Assembly (NCBI GenBank): GCA_030549495.1
Contig: JAUIRK010000917.1
Coordinates: forward strand, 434,001-498,000
Length of the DNA: 64,000 nucleotides
Direction: 5' to 3'
Source: Nectonema munidae
Lineage: Eukaryota > Nematomorpha > Nectonematoida > Nectonematidae
The notes under the pieces were generated by a model. That model searched no databases. It worked only from the letters and a program-made list of their open reading frames with translations, and was not told the DNA's origin. Position 1 is the stretch's first letter, and each line of letters opens with the position of its first letter. This document shows positions 1-14,300 of the stretch, in pieces. The position numbers and the translations under genes were made by a program.

Positions 1-1084
1 GTTCTTAGTTTTTTCTGATTTCCCTTTCAAAACTCATCTATTCCTATATTTGCTTTTTCAAAGTGTTAAATCATGCAAATAATGGATATTGCCTAATTCA
101 AAGATCCACACTCCATACGATTCAATTATTTTTCTAGCCCTTGACAGGTGTGCAAGAAGAAATATATTTAGTTATTTTAATTAAATGTTTGAATTTAAAG
201 CAACTATTTTCTTAGAATTAATCCTAAGTATTCAATCTTTTATACTTTGCATAACAAAGTACACTTGATTTTAGACGAAACTGAAAGTTATATTTCAGAG
301 AAAGATAAGTATACACTATACATATTTATTAGTGAATCTGAAAGATATGTAAGCGAATTGCCCGCTCCTCTATCTATGCATTTCATCATTGAATTTGACG
401 TCAGCGTATATCTCATACTTCTAAAATGGTTCTTCGAAAAGAGAACTCATGAAAAAGCGTGCTCCATTTTGTAGTATTTATCTATCTACATGATTGCACT
501 TGTCTGTACTACTTACTCTCAGTACTTTCTTCAACACTGCCGCATATTTTCACTTCATTTTCATTTCATCATCATTTCATTTGGAAATATATCCGTTATA
601 GATTCAAATGAAATCTTTTAAATTCAAATGAAATGTATAAAATCAAGAATGAAATTTTACATCTTTAAGCTTTTTTTTTAAATATTTTAGATTCAAAGGA
701 AAGGTTTAAAAAAATTTTAAAAATTTGGAATTATATTTTTACAATTGAATTGAAAACCACTTTAATGCTGATATTATTTTTAAATAAAAATTAAATTAAA
801 AAAAAATTTTTAATTTCACTTAAAGTTTAAATTCTATATAATACGATGAATATATCCTGGCTATACAAGGAGATGTAGCCAGAGGATTGAACTAGTGGAA
901 GTAGCGGGGGGGGGGGGCATCATCTATCAAAAAGAGAGTGGTGTAAGCCCCTAACATCCTATGTTCACACACTTTGCTGCACCTCTCGTATAACCCGTAT
1001 TCGGTTATTGTTCGTGTATCAACTTTTAAAAAAAGACAATGAGAAAAGAGGAAAATACTTTTTAAACATAAGATATTAGATATA
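1..1084. other. AT-rich stretch without recognised gene
   Basis: I see no coding similarity here. It holds a run of about a dozen G residues near 906-917 and short TTTCAT-rich low-complexity tracts near 545-590. A 75-codon open frame at 247-474 has no recognisable motif and is treated as chance. Confidence 0.5.
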
Positions 1085-3310
1085 AATATAACATCTATCT
1101 ATATGTGAATAATGTATATACACGTGTTCTTGTATCATTTATAAAAATTAGGAATAAAAAAGAACCGAGTATAGGTCATTGGGGGACCCCCTTTGATAAA
1201 AGTAAGTGCAAACTAGAGAAAAAATATCCTCATGAAAAACTTGAAAATCACGAAGATTTAGGAAACTAGAAAACCACTTATGCATATTCCGATTTTGTCC
1301 AATTTATATAAAAGAAGTGCGTGATTAAGATTGCCATATGCTTTTTGGAAATCGAGGAAAAAAGTTATGCGAGCATTTTTGTCAGATGTATAAGAAGAGA
1401 TAATATAAAGTAAAGGGGTTAGTGCATCATAGGTACTCTTTTTAGGAAGAAATCCGTAGTGGTTGCGAGCAAAGAAATTTATTTCTTCAAGGCAGTTAAA
1501 CAGCTTAGAATACACTTTTTTTTCAAAAATTTCGGAAAAGTAAGATGTTAGGGCTATAAGTCGATAGCTTTCAATACAATCCGGATTTTTCCTCGTTAAG
1601 TAGGGGCACAACTTTGACGAGCTTTAATTTATCAGGAAAGATAGCCGACCGAATGGAAAGATTAAAAATGTAAAGAAGCACCTGGCCAATGTATTGGAGA
1701 CTAGAAACAATCAACTTAAGAGTAAAGCCGTCGTTTCCTCTTGAATTGTTATTATTTGGAGATTTGCAGGCCACTAAAATATGGTTCAGCGTAATAGTCT
1801 CAAAAAAGAACGAATTTGACCTCGAAGTGATTAAAGTATCAATGATGGTGAAAGAGGCCCTGGAAAGATCAAGGGCTGTATCTGCATAGAGATCCGCAAA
1901 GCTTTTTGCAGTTAATAGACTTTTTTATTGAAATTCCTTGGAGCGAAAAGATTATTATATTTTTCCAAAGATTCGATTTATTGGAGGTGGTAAGTTTATT
2001 GGAAAAAAATGTAGACTTCTTCCTCTGAAGAATTCAAAGGTTTTTACGGTTAGGTTGTTCTAGCGACCCGATTTTACGTGGTTAGTAATCAAGCTATCAC
2101 TAGACAATAAGTTTGTTTCCCAAATTGGGAGCGTTCGCGTTAGGATAGTATCGTTCACTCAGATGTATTTATATATTGTAACATAAATTCTTGTAAAATA
2201 ATATATATAACAAGGTATAGCTATTTTTTGTAACAAGGGCCGGTAGGCGTTTAGTGGGATGGAAAGTCCAGGTAGACTTGGACTCAGCATTCCGGGCGGG
2301 CCACGATATCCGAAAGGATGGGTGCGAACGCCACAAAACAACTTAATTAATTAATTAAAATGTAGACTGCTGATTTCATTTTATTTTTATAAAATTTGAC
2401 AAAATCTTTATAACGAGTAAGATTGACTTGAGAAGGATCGACTTTGCACTTCCTAAACATTTTGATTTTCTATCTCATAAGTTTAGATAATTCAAGATTA
2501 GACAAATTTGAACTACTATTGTAACATTTATAGGGTTTCAAAGGAAAACTATTCCCATAAACTGCGAAAAAAGTGAACTGAATTTGACATAGGTAAGGTT
2601 TGCATTAACAAGAGTTAAAATCCATTTTATCAAGTGATTGAAAAACTTTTAGTAAGACTTAGTAAAAAAGTTTGTATTAAAAGTAGTAATCTTTTGTTTG
2701 CTTCTGTAGAGGGAAGTTGAGACAATAAAATTTAAATAATGTTCTTCTGAGATATCGGTTATTACCTTAAAAGTAGAGAAATTATCGTTAAAATTAACAA
2801 AAATATTGTCAAATAAAGTTGAGGAGAACTCAGTACATCAGGTGGCTTTAGTAATCATAGGAGAAAAAAGAAGTTGGATCGTTGAGGATAAAAATTCAAA
2901 AGACCTATTATTATGAGGAGAACTCAAAAGATTGATGTTAAAGTCGTCGACTATAAATGAAGGATTAGATTTGAGAGAGGTATGGATCAGTGAAGTCAAT
3001 ACTTACATTAGATGAAGGGGGTCTATAGATTGCTAAAATTGTAACTAATGTGTTTACATATTTGAAATCAGCCAATATATACTAGGTCAGAATCAGTCTC
3101 TGGGATTATTCTATTGATTAGATAATACGGAGTTTTAAAATATATGCAGACTACACCTCCTAATTAATAAGAGTACTAAAAGGCAATAATTGATTCAATT
3201 TTATCACTAATATTTTGGCAAACTCAATGCTATGAAGATTTAAAAATGAAGTTTTAAGGATAATCCATTTAAATATTGTACATCTGTATGTGGCAAAGAT
3301 TTTCCCTTGG
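1085..3310 (-). mobile_element. Decayed non-LTR retrotransposon (LINE), endonuclease plus reverse transcriptase
   Basis: Minus-strand translations show the parts of a LINE ORF2 in the right order. From high to low coordinates: an APE-type endonuclease (ILAIYRPPSSN near 3030, VDDFNINLL near 2945, LFDNIFVN near 2810), a lysine/tyrosine-rich linker (RYKDFVKFYKNKM near 2400), then reverse transcriptase (YRLIALTSYFSEIFEKKVY near 1560, GFLPKKSTYDAL near 1440, FFLDFQKAYGNLNHALLLYKL near 1330, split here: FFLDFQKAY then NLNHALLLYKL, and ILGSFLFLIFIND near 1150). The frame shifts several times and stops interrupt it, so it is dead. The copy ends before the catalytic YADD box, so its 3' part is missing. 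The style (IYRPP, KGVPQ-ILG) fits the Jockey/CR1 side of LINEs. It is interrupted by a foreign ~195-bp segment at about 2150-2345. It may reach a few hundred bases above 3310. Confidence 0.85.
2150..2345. repeat. GC-richer insert splitting the LINE linker
   Basis: LINE-like protein similarity stops at about 2345 and resumes near 2150, so this segment looks inserted. It is clearly GC-richer than its surroundings and contains small hairpins: ATCC-TTTC-GGAT read on the minus strand and AGTCCA/TGGACT around 2265-2285. A 60-codon minus frame runs through it but resembles nothing I know. No target duplication is evident. It could be a small structured repeat or a SINE-like unit. Confidence 0.4.
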
Positions 3311-6300
3311 TAGGTAAGGAGGTCGAACTAAAAGATTTTTAGACACGTATACTTGTTTACCTAAAACGTATAGGAGACTTCACGATTTGCAAAGCTACTT
3401 TTATTTTTAGTGTATCCAGTGATAGGCACTCCTCTATTTTAGGTGACGTTTATCACAAGGACGTATCCTAATAGTTTAAGAGGTTACATTGTCAACGTTT
3501 GTGGTTGATTACTTTATGTTTTTCAAGCACACAGTCTGGGAGGTATCATCATTTTTTTAGATATGAGTGCGGATGGAGCATGTCAGAGTTTTGAAACTCA
3601 AGTTACTTATAAGGATTTCAAATTAATACTCTGAATATATGGGACTACTTATTTCATGCAATTTTTATTTTAGTTTAAAAAACTTCAAAAATTTGCAGAT
3701 AAAATTTGTTTTTATCAATTTTTATATTTTGCTGCAGACCAATATTCAGTATTTAGACGACAAGAAGCAAATTGACTACTGTTATAAGAAAACCAGAGGT
3801 AAAAAATTTTGAAATTTTTTTTTAAAGTATTTTTCTATTTTTTAAAAAGAGTTTTTTTGTTAACTTACTATAGAAATAATTTCCTATACCATTGAAGTTT
3901 GTAGGAATAAAAACAACAATGTTAAAACTCGAAATTGATTCCGTGTTTTTCTTTGAAACATAAAATTGCACTAACCCAAGTAAAAAGCTAAGATGAAAAA
4001 ATTGAGTCATTTTTAACCCAAAGAGTTTGTTAAAATTTATTGTTTGAATCTTGGAAAATTTCAAATGAATTTTCTTTAAGTTGGAATATTGAATTTATAA
4101 GAGTATAAAAGAATGTTTAAAAGCAAAACATAAGTTGGAAATTTGATCTCTACATTTTAATCGCCAGCTTATCAATTTACTCCAATGTTATAGAGTAGAA
4201 TACAAGAAATAATGTTTTGGTCAAAGAATTTTATACACTCCATATGATCTTTGTTTTTTTCTTAGAAAAGTAGTCCATAATTTAGGCTTTTTTTAAAGCG
4301 TGATTTTCCCTTATTTATCTATCCCAAATTAACTGAAAGATTTGCAAATTAGTATATGTATTGAATTATATCTAAAGTTCTCATTTATCTCTTTGTTTAT
4401 ATTTATTTATATGTTCTTTGTATGACTTTAATTTTTTTAATTTTTTCTTATTTTTATCTTTAATTGTAGAATCTAGAGTTTATGGTACATTTTGAATGGA
4501 CCAATTCAGAAAGTAAGATATAAGAGGCCTTCTTACTTCCTTTGATACTGTAACGTAAGCTTATTTTAAATTCTTTCTATAAGTACCGTAAACATCCAGA
4601 TATAATGTGCATCCCTTTATAAGAAACATATGACTTTGGAAGCAAAATTTCATCAAAAAAATTACCTAAACTACACTGATGTACCAGCCCAAGTTCATCC
4701 GCCCTCCAACTGAGCGGGTACTAGTTTAGGCCCACCTTAAAACGCCGAAAAGTGAATAATACTGTTATATATTACATGATTTAAGTCAATAATATTAACA
4801 TTACACTTTTATTATTGATATATTCTTACAAATATTTATGCCGCCCTCCACACTCCTCTTGACAGAGGCGCAACCAGAGGGAGTGGGAGGGGACACTGAC
4901 CTCTTATCAGACCAAAGGGCAAATTTCAATGCCATAATTAAAATTTAAAAGTATAATAATTGATTAAACAAACGCTATTATTTCTCCAGATCAACCATAT
5001 CTTTCAAAATATATACAATTTCTTATATCTTGGTGCCTCGTCCAAAAATTCTGGCTGCAGGCTTACTTCTTGGTACACAACTGCAGATTTATAAGAAAGA
5101 TACTTCAATTTTTAACAAAAATTAATTGGTCATACGAGTATGCATATTTCACTAGAAAACGCGATGATATGAGAAACAAATGATTGATTTGAAAAGTATG
5201 ATAAATATTTTCTTTTAATTTTATCTTTTCGATTATAAGACACACTGTTATTTTCGATTTAATTTTTTTATAAAAAAAAATATAGAGCCGTATAGCTGGG
5301 CATTTTCGGTGAGGAAAACTATTTTCATGTTATATGCACTAATGATTTATTCTTTTGTTTGCATAGGGTTCCAAAAGGTGCAGGGCCCAACAGGAAGTAA
5401 TGAGACAAATGGGCAAAGAAGTCAATTTATTCTTGTAATTCTAGTGATTGGTAACATATTCAAACAGGAAAAACTGTTCAAAAAAGAATAATAATTGCTG
5501 AATAAAATTTAGTGATACGCCCTAAACTTAGAAATTATTATCATATGAGTTTGGGTTTTAAAAGTGAAGGGAAGAAGAAACGTACATAAAGGCAGGAAAC
5601 AGAGAAGAAACGGAAGAAGAAGAAAATTTGGAAGTTGGTGAGCAATTAGCATTTTTTAAACAATAAAACTTGTCCTTTCGTGCCCGAAACTTTTTGAACG
5701 TTGAACAAAGTTAAAAGAAGGGAAGACAAAAAATTAGCAAATGGAAAGTATGACGATTTTGCTCCAGGCTACAGGATGATAGTGTTGTATAACAGTTTGT
5801 CGTCGCAAATATGTATTTTGCAAACACTTGTAAAATATGCATGATTTATCATCTCATTTTTCTTCAAGATTTGTGTCGTCTGTGTATATGTGAGTATGCC
5901 TTTTGGATTTCACAAAATGAAGTACTCCTACTCTTTCTGGCGTGCATGTTCACACATCATGGAGCTTACATGGAAAATGAAATGATGGCATCCAAGGTAT
6001 ACAGGAGCAGTTGAGCTGTGTAGCATCATCTCTCTTGGCACTTCATGGTGCATTTTAGACGCCTTTTTATTAGTTCTGTAGTCTTGGAAACTTTAAACGT
6101 GACAAAGCGAAGCAAATACATTTCCAACTACAAATTGAATAATTAGTAGGGGTAGTGGTGGCATTATTCAAGCCACCTTTTTCATGCAAAACATCAGTGC
6201 ATGAGCAACAAGCATGCATACTGCCTTTGCATTCCACTCTGCTCTAACTTCCTCGTTTGTACTTAGAAAAACAAACAAAAATAAAACTCACGAAAAAGTA

Positions 6301-8370
6301 AACGCTTGAAGTGAAAGGAAAAAGCGCTATCGAGATTTCTCCACAATTCAAACCTTTTTTTATCTCCTCGATTGCTTAGAAAAAACTTATGAGAGTAGGA
6401 AAATTTTTTGATGTTGTTCAGTGCAGTGAAATTTGTTAATAAAAGAGTTAAAACATGAAAATTTCTTATAAATACATTTAACCTCAAAAAGATTAGCTTT
6501 AAAAAATAAACATCTGATATGATACATAGTTGTGTGGATTTAAATTTAAAACAAAAGCGTTGTCTTCAGCTTGATGAGTTATTTTCCGAAAACACTGACA
6601 GTTTCAACTTTTTAGTGAAAAATTAGAACATAATAAGCTTGAAATATCATTTGGAATGATCATTCATTTGCTTTTTCCTTATATTTTTACTAATTATCCC
6701 ATTTCCTTTGCCATTAAAATTTTGTCATTCTAAAGAGTTTCATTGGCTTTCTATATAGAGATTTCATTTTTACTTTCTTAATTTTATAATATCTATATAA
6801 CAAACGGTTAAAAAGGTTGAACGTTGATTATAATCTTCTCCTTAAAGTTATGCCCTTATGTTCTAGAAATCTAAAATATAGATGAAACGCATTACATTTA
6901 AATCAGTAGTAATAAAAAAAACTCTGATAAAAGAAAGCGCTGGTTATAATCTTTTTTACAGCTGTTTTCTTCAATTCCTAGGATAAAAAAACACGTTGCT
7001 TCTTTTGAGGGAATTATTCGCTTCGACCTTATGAATAAAACGCGCCTATCTTACACTCAAGAAGCATACATTTTATCAGCATTATTTTGCATCCTTGAAC
7101 ATGAATTTGGCACGGAGCCTCTCCTATATGTGATGCCGATATCCATCATACTTTTCCTCGCTTTAAAATTATTTTAAAGCAGCCTCAAAACAAAATACTC
7201 TTCTAAAAGAGCGCACAAAATCTCTGAACGTTTTAATGATCTATTTTAAATTATTCACATTATTTAAATTCCTTTTGCGAAACCATTCCAATTTTTACGT
7301 GCAAATTCATTTGCTTATTCAAACATGTAAAACTAGCATCACTCATATTGAAGCATATTCTTTTATATTTCATCCAAAATGCAAACTTTTGCTATATATG
7401 AAGAGAATGTCGTCGCATATACTAATGATTGGCAAAATTAGATATTCCCTAATTTTGGGGTGGTTGCTCATTGAAAGGAGTTTATCATAATTGTATCTAC
7501 AAATGTGTTTCACCAATCCAATACATTGTCAGAGCGTTTTCAGTTGTGCATGGCATAATAGAAAAAATTTTTGTGCGTTTTATCTAACCTTCAATTGACA
7601 AGACTCTTCTCTCAATTCTAAAAGCTGAGTTCTACTTAAAATTTTTCTTTAAAAAAGATTTAAACGCTCTAAATCTTCTCCTCCTAGATTTTTATTTTTA
7701 TAATTACATAAAAGAAAAGAAAGAACCTTTAAAAATAACTAAATAAGAAATATGACGAAGCAAATAACTTAAAAATTGAAATCCGCTTATAAGAGAATTT
7801 ATATTGAAAAGGCTTAGAAATCGCTTTTTTGAATAATTCTCATCTCTTACAAATATTTAAAAAATTTTATTTAAAATTTTGAAAACACCAAATATGAAAT
7901 AGACAAAACATAAAAGGATCGTTTTAAATTATATAAAATTCAATAAAAACCCATAATAAAATAGTTGGATAAATTTCATTGATCTCAGGATCCGTAGAAT
8001 AGACCTTGATTACTCAATAATATCTGCAAAAATAATCTTACCAAATTCGCTCTTAAGAAAATTAATAAATATTGCTCTGAATTTGAAATATTTTTAACTA
8101 AGATTCCAGAAGATTTTAGAACAGCTTGAAGAAATAAATATAAAAATAAATTATTTTAAGGCCAAAAATTTAGTATTTATTGTTTGAATAAATTGAATAA
8201 AATTTAGTTAAGAAACATTTTATTTATATTTGTTATGCAAAAAAAGTTATGATATGATGAATCTAAAGAACAAAAGAGCGTAGAGTATTTCAAAGGATTT
8301 CACATTTCTATAGATAATCTTAAATATAAAATAGAAGAAATTATTGTCGAGTTATATACAAATTCAGTTA
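3311..8370. other. Long AT-rich intergenic stretch
   Basis: No supported gene. Two slightly GC-rich patches near 4680-4740 and 4850-4920 look like pieces of dispersed repeats. Open frames of 60-84 codons at 3822-4064, 5309-5491, 5811-6014, 6263-6487 and 7236-7490 carry no motif and are treated as chance. Confidence 0.5.
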
Positions 8371-11300
8371 CTAAGTATTTGTAAGTTTGGAAAGAATCTT
8401 CTGACTTCTTTTATGACTAGTCTTGTGATACACATCATTAAAAATTTTGGTCATTGAAGGGTAGAGCATTGAAGTTATCAAAAGTCCAGCCAAAACTGTG
8501 AAAATTGTCAACACTTTGCCTAAAAGATTTTTAATGATTCGAAAGTAATTTTTAAGAGATATTAAAAATCCAGGTTTCTTTATTTTCATTTGTAGTAGCA
8601 TTGAAAAGGCATAAATTTGTCATAATAATTCATTTATCTCTTGTTTTCAAAATTTCATTTGATTAATATAAATAAGTGATTGTTAGATAAGAAGAAAAAA
8701 ATTATTTGATCAATAATATAATATATAATTATTTTGTAATTATTACTATTTTAATATTTAATACAATTATTTTTTAGCTTAACACATAAAAAAAGCAAAA
8801 TTTACTATTGGGATCTTGGAATTATAAAATTTTTATCATCATTTTTCTTCATCTTATCCTCAAAAATTAAAACAACTTGTGAAAAGTGGAATAATTCAAT
8901 TGTGATCTTTAATCTGTTTTTGCAAAATTGACAGATCATTTATGAGCTTTTTCCTGAATATGATGTGCGAGCAATAGCTCAGCATTAGTAAAACTAACCA
9001 TGACATTGTTTTCATTTCATGTTATACAATCTCGCATAATATGGTTGTTAGAAAATCTTACCGAGAATACGCATGGCATAAGATAAGGTGTATTCAATAT
9101 TTACAGAATTTTCAATAATTTTGGAATTGTTTAGTCTATTATGAGGATTTTGATAGAGGCATACAATAAGCGAATACATTACATTTTAATCTATGTCACT
9201 CTGTTTATATTGGTATCTAGTCAAATCCTTGCTACCAAAATTCCAGAAAACTAAAATAAATCCAAGCTACCAAAATCCCAAAAAAAACTAAAATCCCGAC
9301 TTTCAAAATCCCAAAAGCCAAAATCATAGTCACTGCTACCTTCGTTTTCAGGGATTTTGTTTTTCGAGAATTTTGGAATTGGGGATTTTAGATTTTGAGG
9401 ATTTTGGAAGTGGGGATTTAGTTTTCGGGGATATTGGAATTGGGGATTTAGTTTTGGGGGATTGTGACTAGGAACCGATGTGAACATCTTTTGAAAAACT
9501 TAAAAAAAATAATTCCAAGTTTTGAATCGATTAAATAGTTAATTGAATAAAATGCCCTTATAATCGATCTTAAAAAATTAGATCACTTACATTAAGTCCT
9601 TTTTGTTTTAAAAAAAAAATTAAAATTTATCTAACCATAAAGTTGAATTTTTATTTTTGTTCGCTCCATGCGAGTATTACATTTTTTAATTGAAAAAACG
9701 AAAAATTATTTAAAAAATCAATTAAAGACTGGTATAATTCTTATTGTTAGCTCTGATTAGAATTATTATTATATTTGGATATGGCCATGTATAATCAGAA
9801 TAGCTAGAAAAAAGATTAAAAATTCTTTTTGAATTTCGGACGTTTTGGTCTACGAACGTTTTGGTTTTTGAACGTTTTGACAAGGCACCATATTTACTTA
9901 TCTTCATATGCATTTGCACCCTTCCAATAAACATCTGTATTCACGCCAGAAGAAAATAAAACATATTTTACAAAGTTGCATACTACCTGTTAATCTAAAG
10001 AGTTAAAGCCAAGATCAGTCTACTCCCTCTATTTTCCATAATAGAGTAGTAGACTGATTCCCATTTAACTAATTTTATGAAAAAATTATCTTAAATGAAA
10101 AAATACAAACTTGTTAAATAACGCAAATTAAAATTAAAATGCCATTCATTTTTACAAGGTGAAGTTACAATCTCGGTATGATTCCTTAGAAGTGATGAAC
10201 AGAGATTTGGACAATTTTATACCGCTAATTATAAAATTATTATTGCCAGTTTGAAATCTCGGATATGAAAATATCATTATTCCTTCTACATTATCCATGA
10301 TATGTATGTGTAAACCTAGAACAGTGATTGGATATATATCTCCATAGCCAATAGTACTCATTGAAACAATTGCCCACCACAATGCGTCAAGAGAACTTTG
10401 GAAAAATATATTGTTCTGATTTTCGAGTATAAACATGAGGTGTGAAAAAATGATAGCAGTTATTAGAAATATCAGTAGCAAAGATCCTAAACATACAAAA
10501 ATGAATGAGATGGAATAAATATAAAAAAGTTTCCTTTCATACCAATTTCCACAGTACCAAGCTTCAGAACTAAGAACAAAACTTGAAGTCCGTACAAATG
10601 CTTCACTAGCATTAAAATGCGAAAGGTTTTGAATACGATGAACGTGTAAACGATATCTTGAAACAAATACGCTAAATCTTTGCATACGAAGTTTATTGTC
10701 ATCAAAATGAAGAAGGGCGCGCATGTGAGAAAATCTATGATATTTAGGCAATCTGAAAATTTAGAGCAAGTATTCCTTATTAATTAAAGAAGCATTCAAA
10801 AAGTGTACTTAATAGAAAAGTTTTCTTTTGGGGCGCGAGCCACAACCTCACCAAATATTCCATCGTGAACCAAAGGACGTTGGTGTATTCAATGTAGTTG
10901 ATTGCGTTAGAAATGCTGTCCAAATTTTGGATCCAAGAAGTAGTACTCAATACCAACATCAAAAGAGAAGAGACGTGGATAGAGAAGGAAATAAAGGCGT
11001 ATATCTGAAAAAAATACGCAGCAAAGGGGAACTAGAAATATAATGAATAGGCATTTACTTTTATATATTTAAGCTAGACTTTTTAAAACGAGAGACTTTA
11101 CAGAAAGAAAAAAAGCATGTGCATATATATATAAAAAATTGTAGAAAGTTTCTCCTTAACACTTTATAAAAACAAGAGTATCAAACATTTGCCCAATGAA
11201 CATTTAACCGGTGAGCATTTGCGCAGTAATTACTTGTAAAAAATGACATTTGCACAGGCGTTCTCTGCCACTACTGAATTTATGGGTAAAACTTTTCGTT

Positions 11301-14300
11301 CCAAAAATAAAATTTTAGATTATTTGTTACTGATTAAAACATAAATAGCTTAGTGTTTATATAAGTTACTCACTAAGTGAATAATAAATTAACTCAGTAA
11401 GATACACTACCTAACTCATATGTGCCAACTGATTCAAGAGGTGGTTTAACGATGTGTTAGGTGTTTCTAGAGCCAATCGCTTTGATTTACAAATTCAATA
11501 GCTTTTTGCTAGTGTATGGTTGAGAGTTTTGTAGTATTCTCTACAAAAATTCTAACAGCTTTTTTGATTATGAAGGTAAGGAAGTAAAATTTTTTTTAAT
11601 TATTACAAAGGTGTAAAAGAGAAAAACTATTGAGAACGACTGATATACAAGAATAGTTCATGATCACATGCGTTGCTAAGTAATTCATATGAAAGGAGTG
11701 AACTGCCATGTTTTCTTAGTACATTTGGCTGCTATTTCAATATATACATTTTGTTTGAAGGCATTTATAGAGACCTTTTAAATTATCTTGGTCTGCTAAG
11801 GTCCTTAAATATACATCTTAGTATTCTTTTATATTATGAACTTGAATATATTTTACTTTTTCGCCCTCCTATGCCTATTCTCGTATGCAGTAGATTTGAA
11901 GGTTACGCCAATTTAAAACATTCACATTAAACACCACATAACACGCCAAAGTGTGTTCTAATATTAAAATTAAAAAAAAAAGAACTAAACACCATTATAT
12001 CATCTATAAAAATATTATAAAATATCAACAACTAAACTCTTTTATATATTCTGAAAAAAGAAAATACGGTTCAGTTCATAAAAATCTTGCAAGTGATGTT
12101 GTCACAAAGCTTCTGATTTGATATGAAAATACTGGACCAAATAAAAAGTGCAGGATTACTTTTGGGATTCAAGTTTCATGAAAGTCAGAGAAAAGTCAAA
12201 CTACATATGCTAAAAATTGTTTTGCGTGTAAAAAATCCACACGATCAAGATGTAATGTGTGAAATAAAGCAATATGCAATAATTTTATTTTAAAAATAAA
12301 CCAATTTTTGAAAGGGGTGTAGAATTATTTTTTGAAATAAGAGTAAAAAATAAAAATTAACAAATTTTAAATTTAATTATTTTTTGAACAAAATTTAAAA
12401 ATTTCGGTAACTAACAAACAGCTCTAAAATAAAAAAAGCTAGGGAGCTATTTTTCAATGTTTTTTATTCAGTTACTAGATTCTAGTAACTAACTTATTTA
12501 TTGCTATGAATTGTAAAATTTTTTAAAATTTTAGTAAATTTGCAACACAAAAGACAAAAATATTTAAAACATACTTGATACCAATGGCGAATACTAGGGG
12601 CGGGTCTACCGAGCCTCGGCCCCCTGTTGAGTATACATATTTTTGAACAAAGTCTTTATTAATTAAATAATAAAAAACGATTTATTAAACCATTTAAAAT
12701 TAATTTATTAGTTGAAATGGCCCCTCTTTGATCAATTGCTGGATCCGCCACTGCTTGATACTATAACAAGTTTTTTAAAAATAAACTTCTTTTTAGTTTT
12801 TTTTAATTTAATTTTAATATTCTTTAAAATATCGACCACAAAAAAGAAATTTTGATGAAAGTCAGAAGAATTTTTCATCAATAAACTTAAATGGTTGAAG
12901 CGAATGAAGTTGGACACTACAGGAAGTCTTTATCAAAATACTGTCAAAGCAGTTGAAGCATCCTATGAGGTTGCATTTCTTGAAGCCTCATTCTATTGGA
13001 GAATCACTTATCAATTCTTGTTTGTTAAAAGCTTCTAGTATAGAACTTGGAGATGAATGAAAAAATAAATTATCTATGATTTCGCTTTCTAACAATACTA
13101 TAAAACGTAGAATAGATGAATTTTCAAATTGTATTGAAATGCAAGTCTTGGAAAAAATTAATGTCGAAAGCAAGAATGTATTTGATAAAATTTCAGATTA
13201 CTTTTTGGAAAAAAAAATTACCATGGAAAAAGTTATTTGGTGTGTACACAGATCGTGCTCAGATTATGATTGGATCAAATTCAGGTTTCATAAAACTAAT
13301 TAAGGAAAAAATTAATTAATTTCTGGGAGTCATTGTGTTATGCATAGACAAGCCTTAGCTAGCAAGACTTTACCAGAAGGGTTTCATAATTCTTTAAATT
13401 TAGCTATCAAAGTAATTAACGATATTAGAAAAAGCTCCTTAAATTCCAGAATTTCTTCGGCATTTGCGCAGATATAGGAACTGTGCACAAATGTTTTCTT
13501 TTTACGATGGCTTTCTAAAGGAAATATCCAACGTTTGTATGAAAGGAAATCAAAATTTTTTGCAATATCAAAAGAAAAAAAATTCTATGATGCTTTTTCA
13601 GAAAAAATAATTTCAAATTCGATTAGCTTTTGATTTTTTTAAGCAATAAATAACCTCAATTTAAAACGTCAAGGTAAAAACTCAAACATTATTCTACACT
13701 ACAACATAGTTTGCGCTTTTATTGAAAACACAATCTTTGGAAACGAAAAGTTGAAAACTTTTTTATTTATTTAATCAACTGTTTGAAGATGTTGACAGTA
13801 TGACGTTGATATTAAAAAAGAAATTCTTTCTCATTTGGATCTTTTCTTAAGGAATTTTTACGATATTTTCCAGATATTTGAATGTACAAAGCTACATGGA
13901 AACTTACCCCAAATCCATTTAGCATTGATATTGATACATTGGAAGATAATCTCCAAGAAGAAGCTATATATTTAAAATGTGATTCAAGCGTTGAAGAAAA
14001 TAAATTTATGTCACTTGAAAAATTCTGGATAAATTACTATTCTATTTATCCAAAACTTGGAGAACAAGCTCTCCGTTTACTGTTTCCTTTTGCGTCCCCA
14101 TATTTGTATAAATTAGGTTTTTCAAGCCTCGTGGTTCTAAAAACAAAACCGACTCAATGTTCAAAGCGATTTGCGTTGCTCGCTTTCTTACATTACACCC
14201 AAAATAGCTGAACTTGTCAAAGATAAGCCTTCTCATTCTAGTTTTTAAAGTTAAAACTTATGATTAAAGCATTTCTAATATATAGTTTTTATTAAAGTTT

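Noticed and set aside
10152-10315. Open frame continuing past the channel pore (LHIHIMDN...), which aligns by length with S6
   Set aside because: An in-phase donor at 10315 and an acceptor at 8520 give LGKVLTIF...LAGLLI, a far better S6 match. The read-through is intron sequence that happens to be open.
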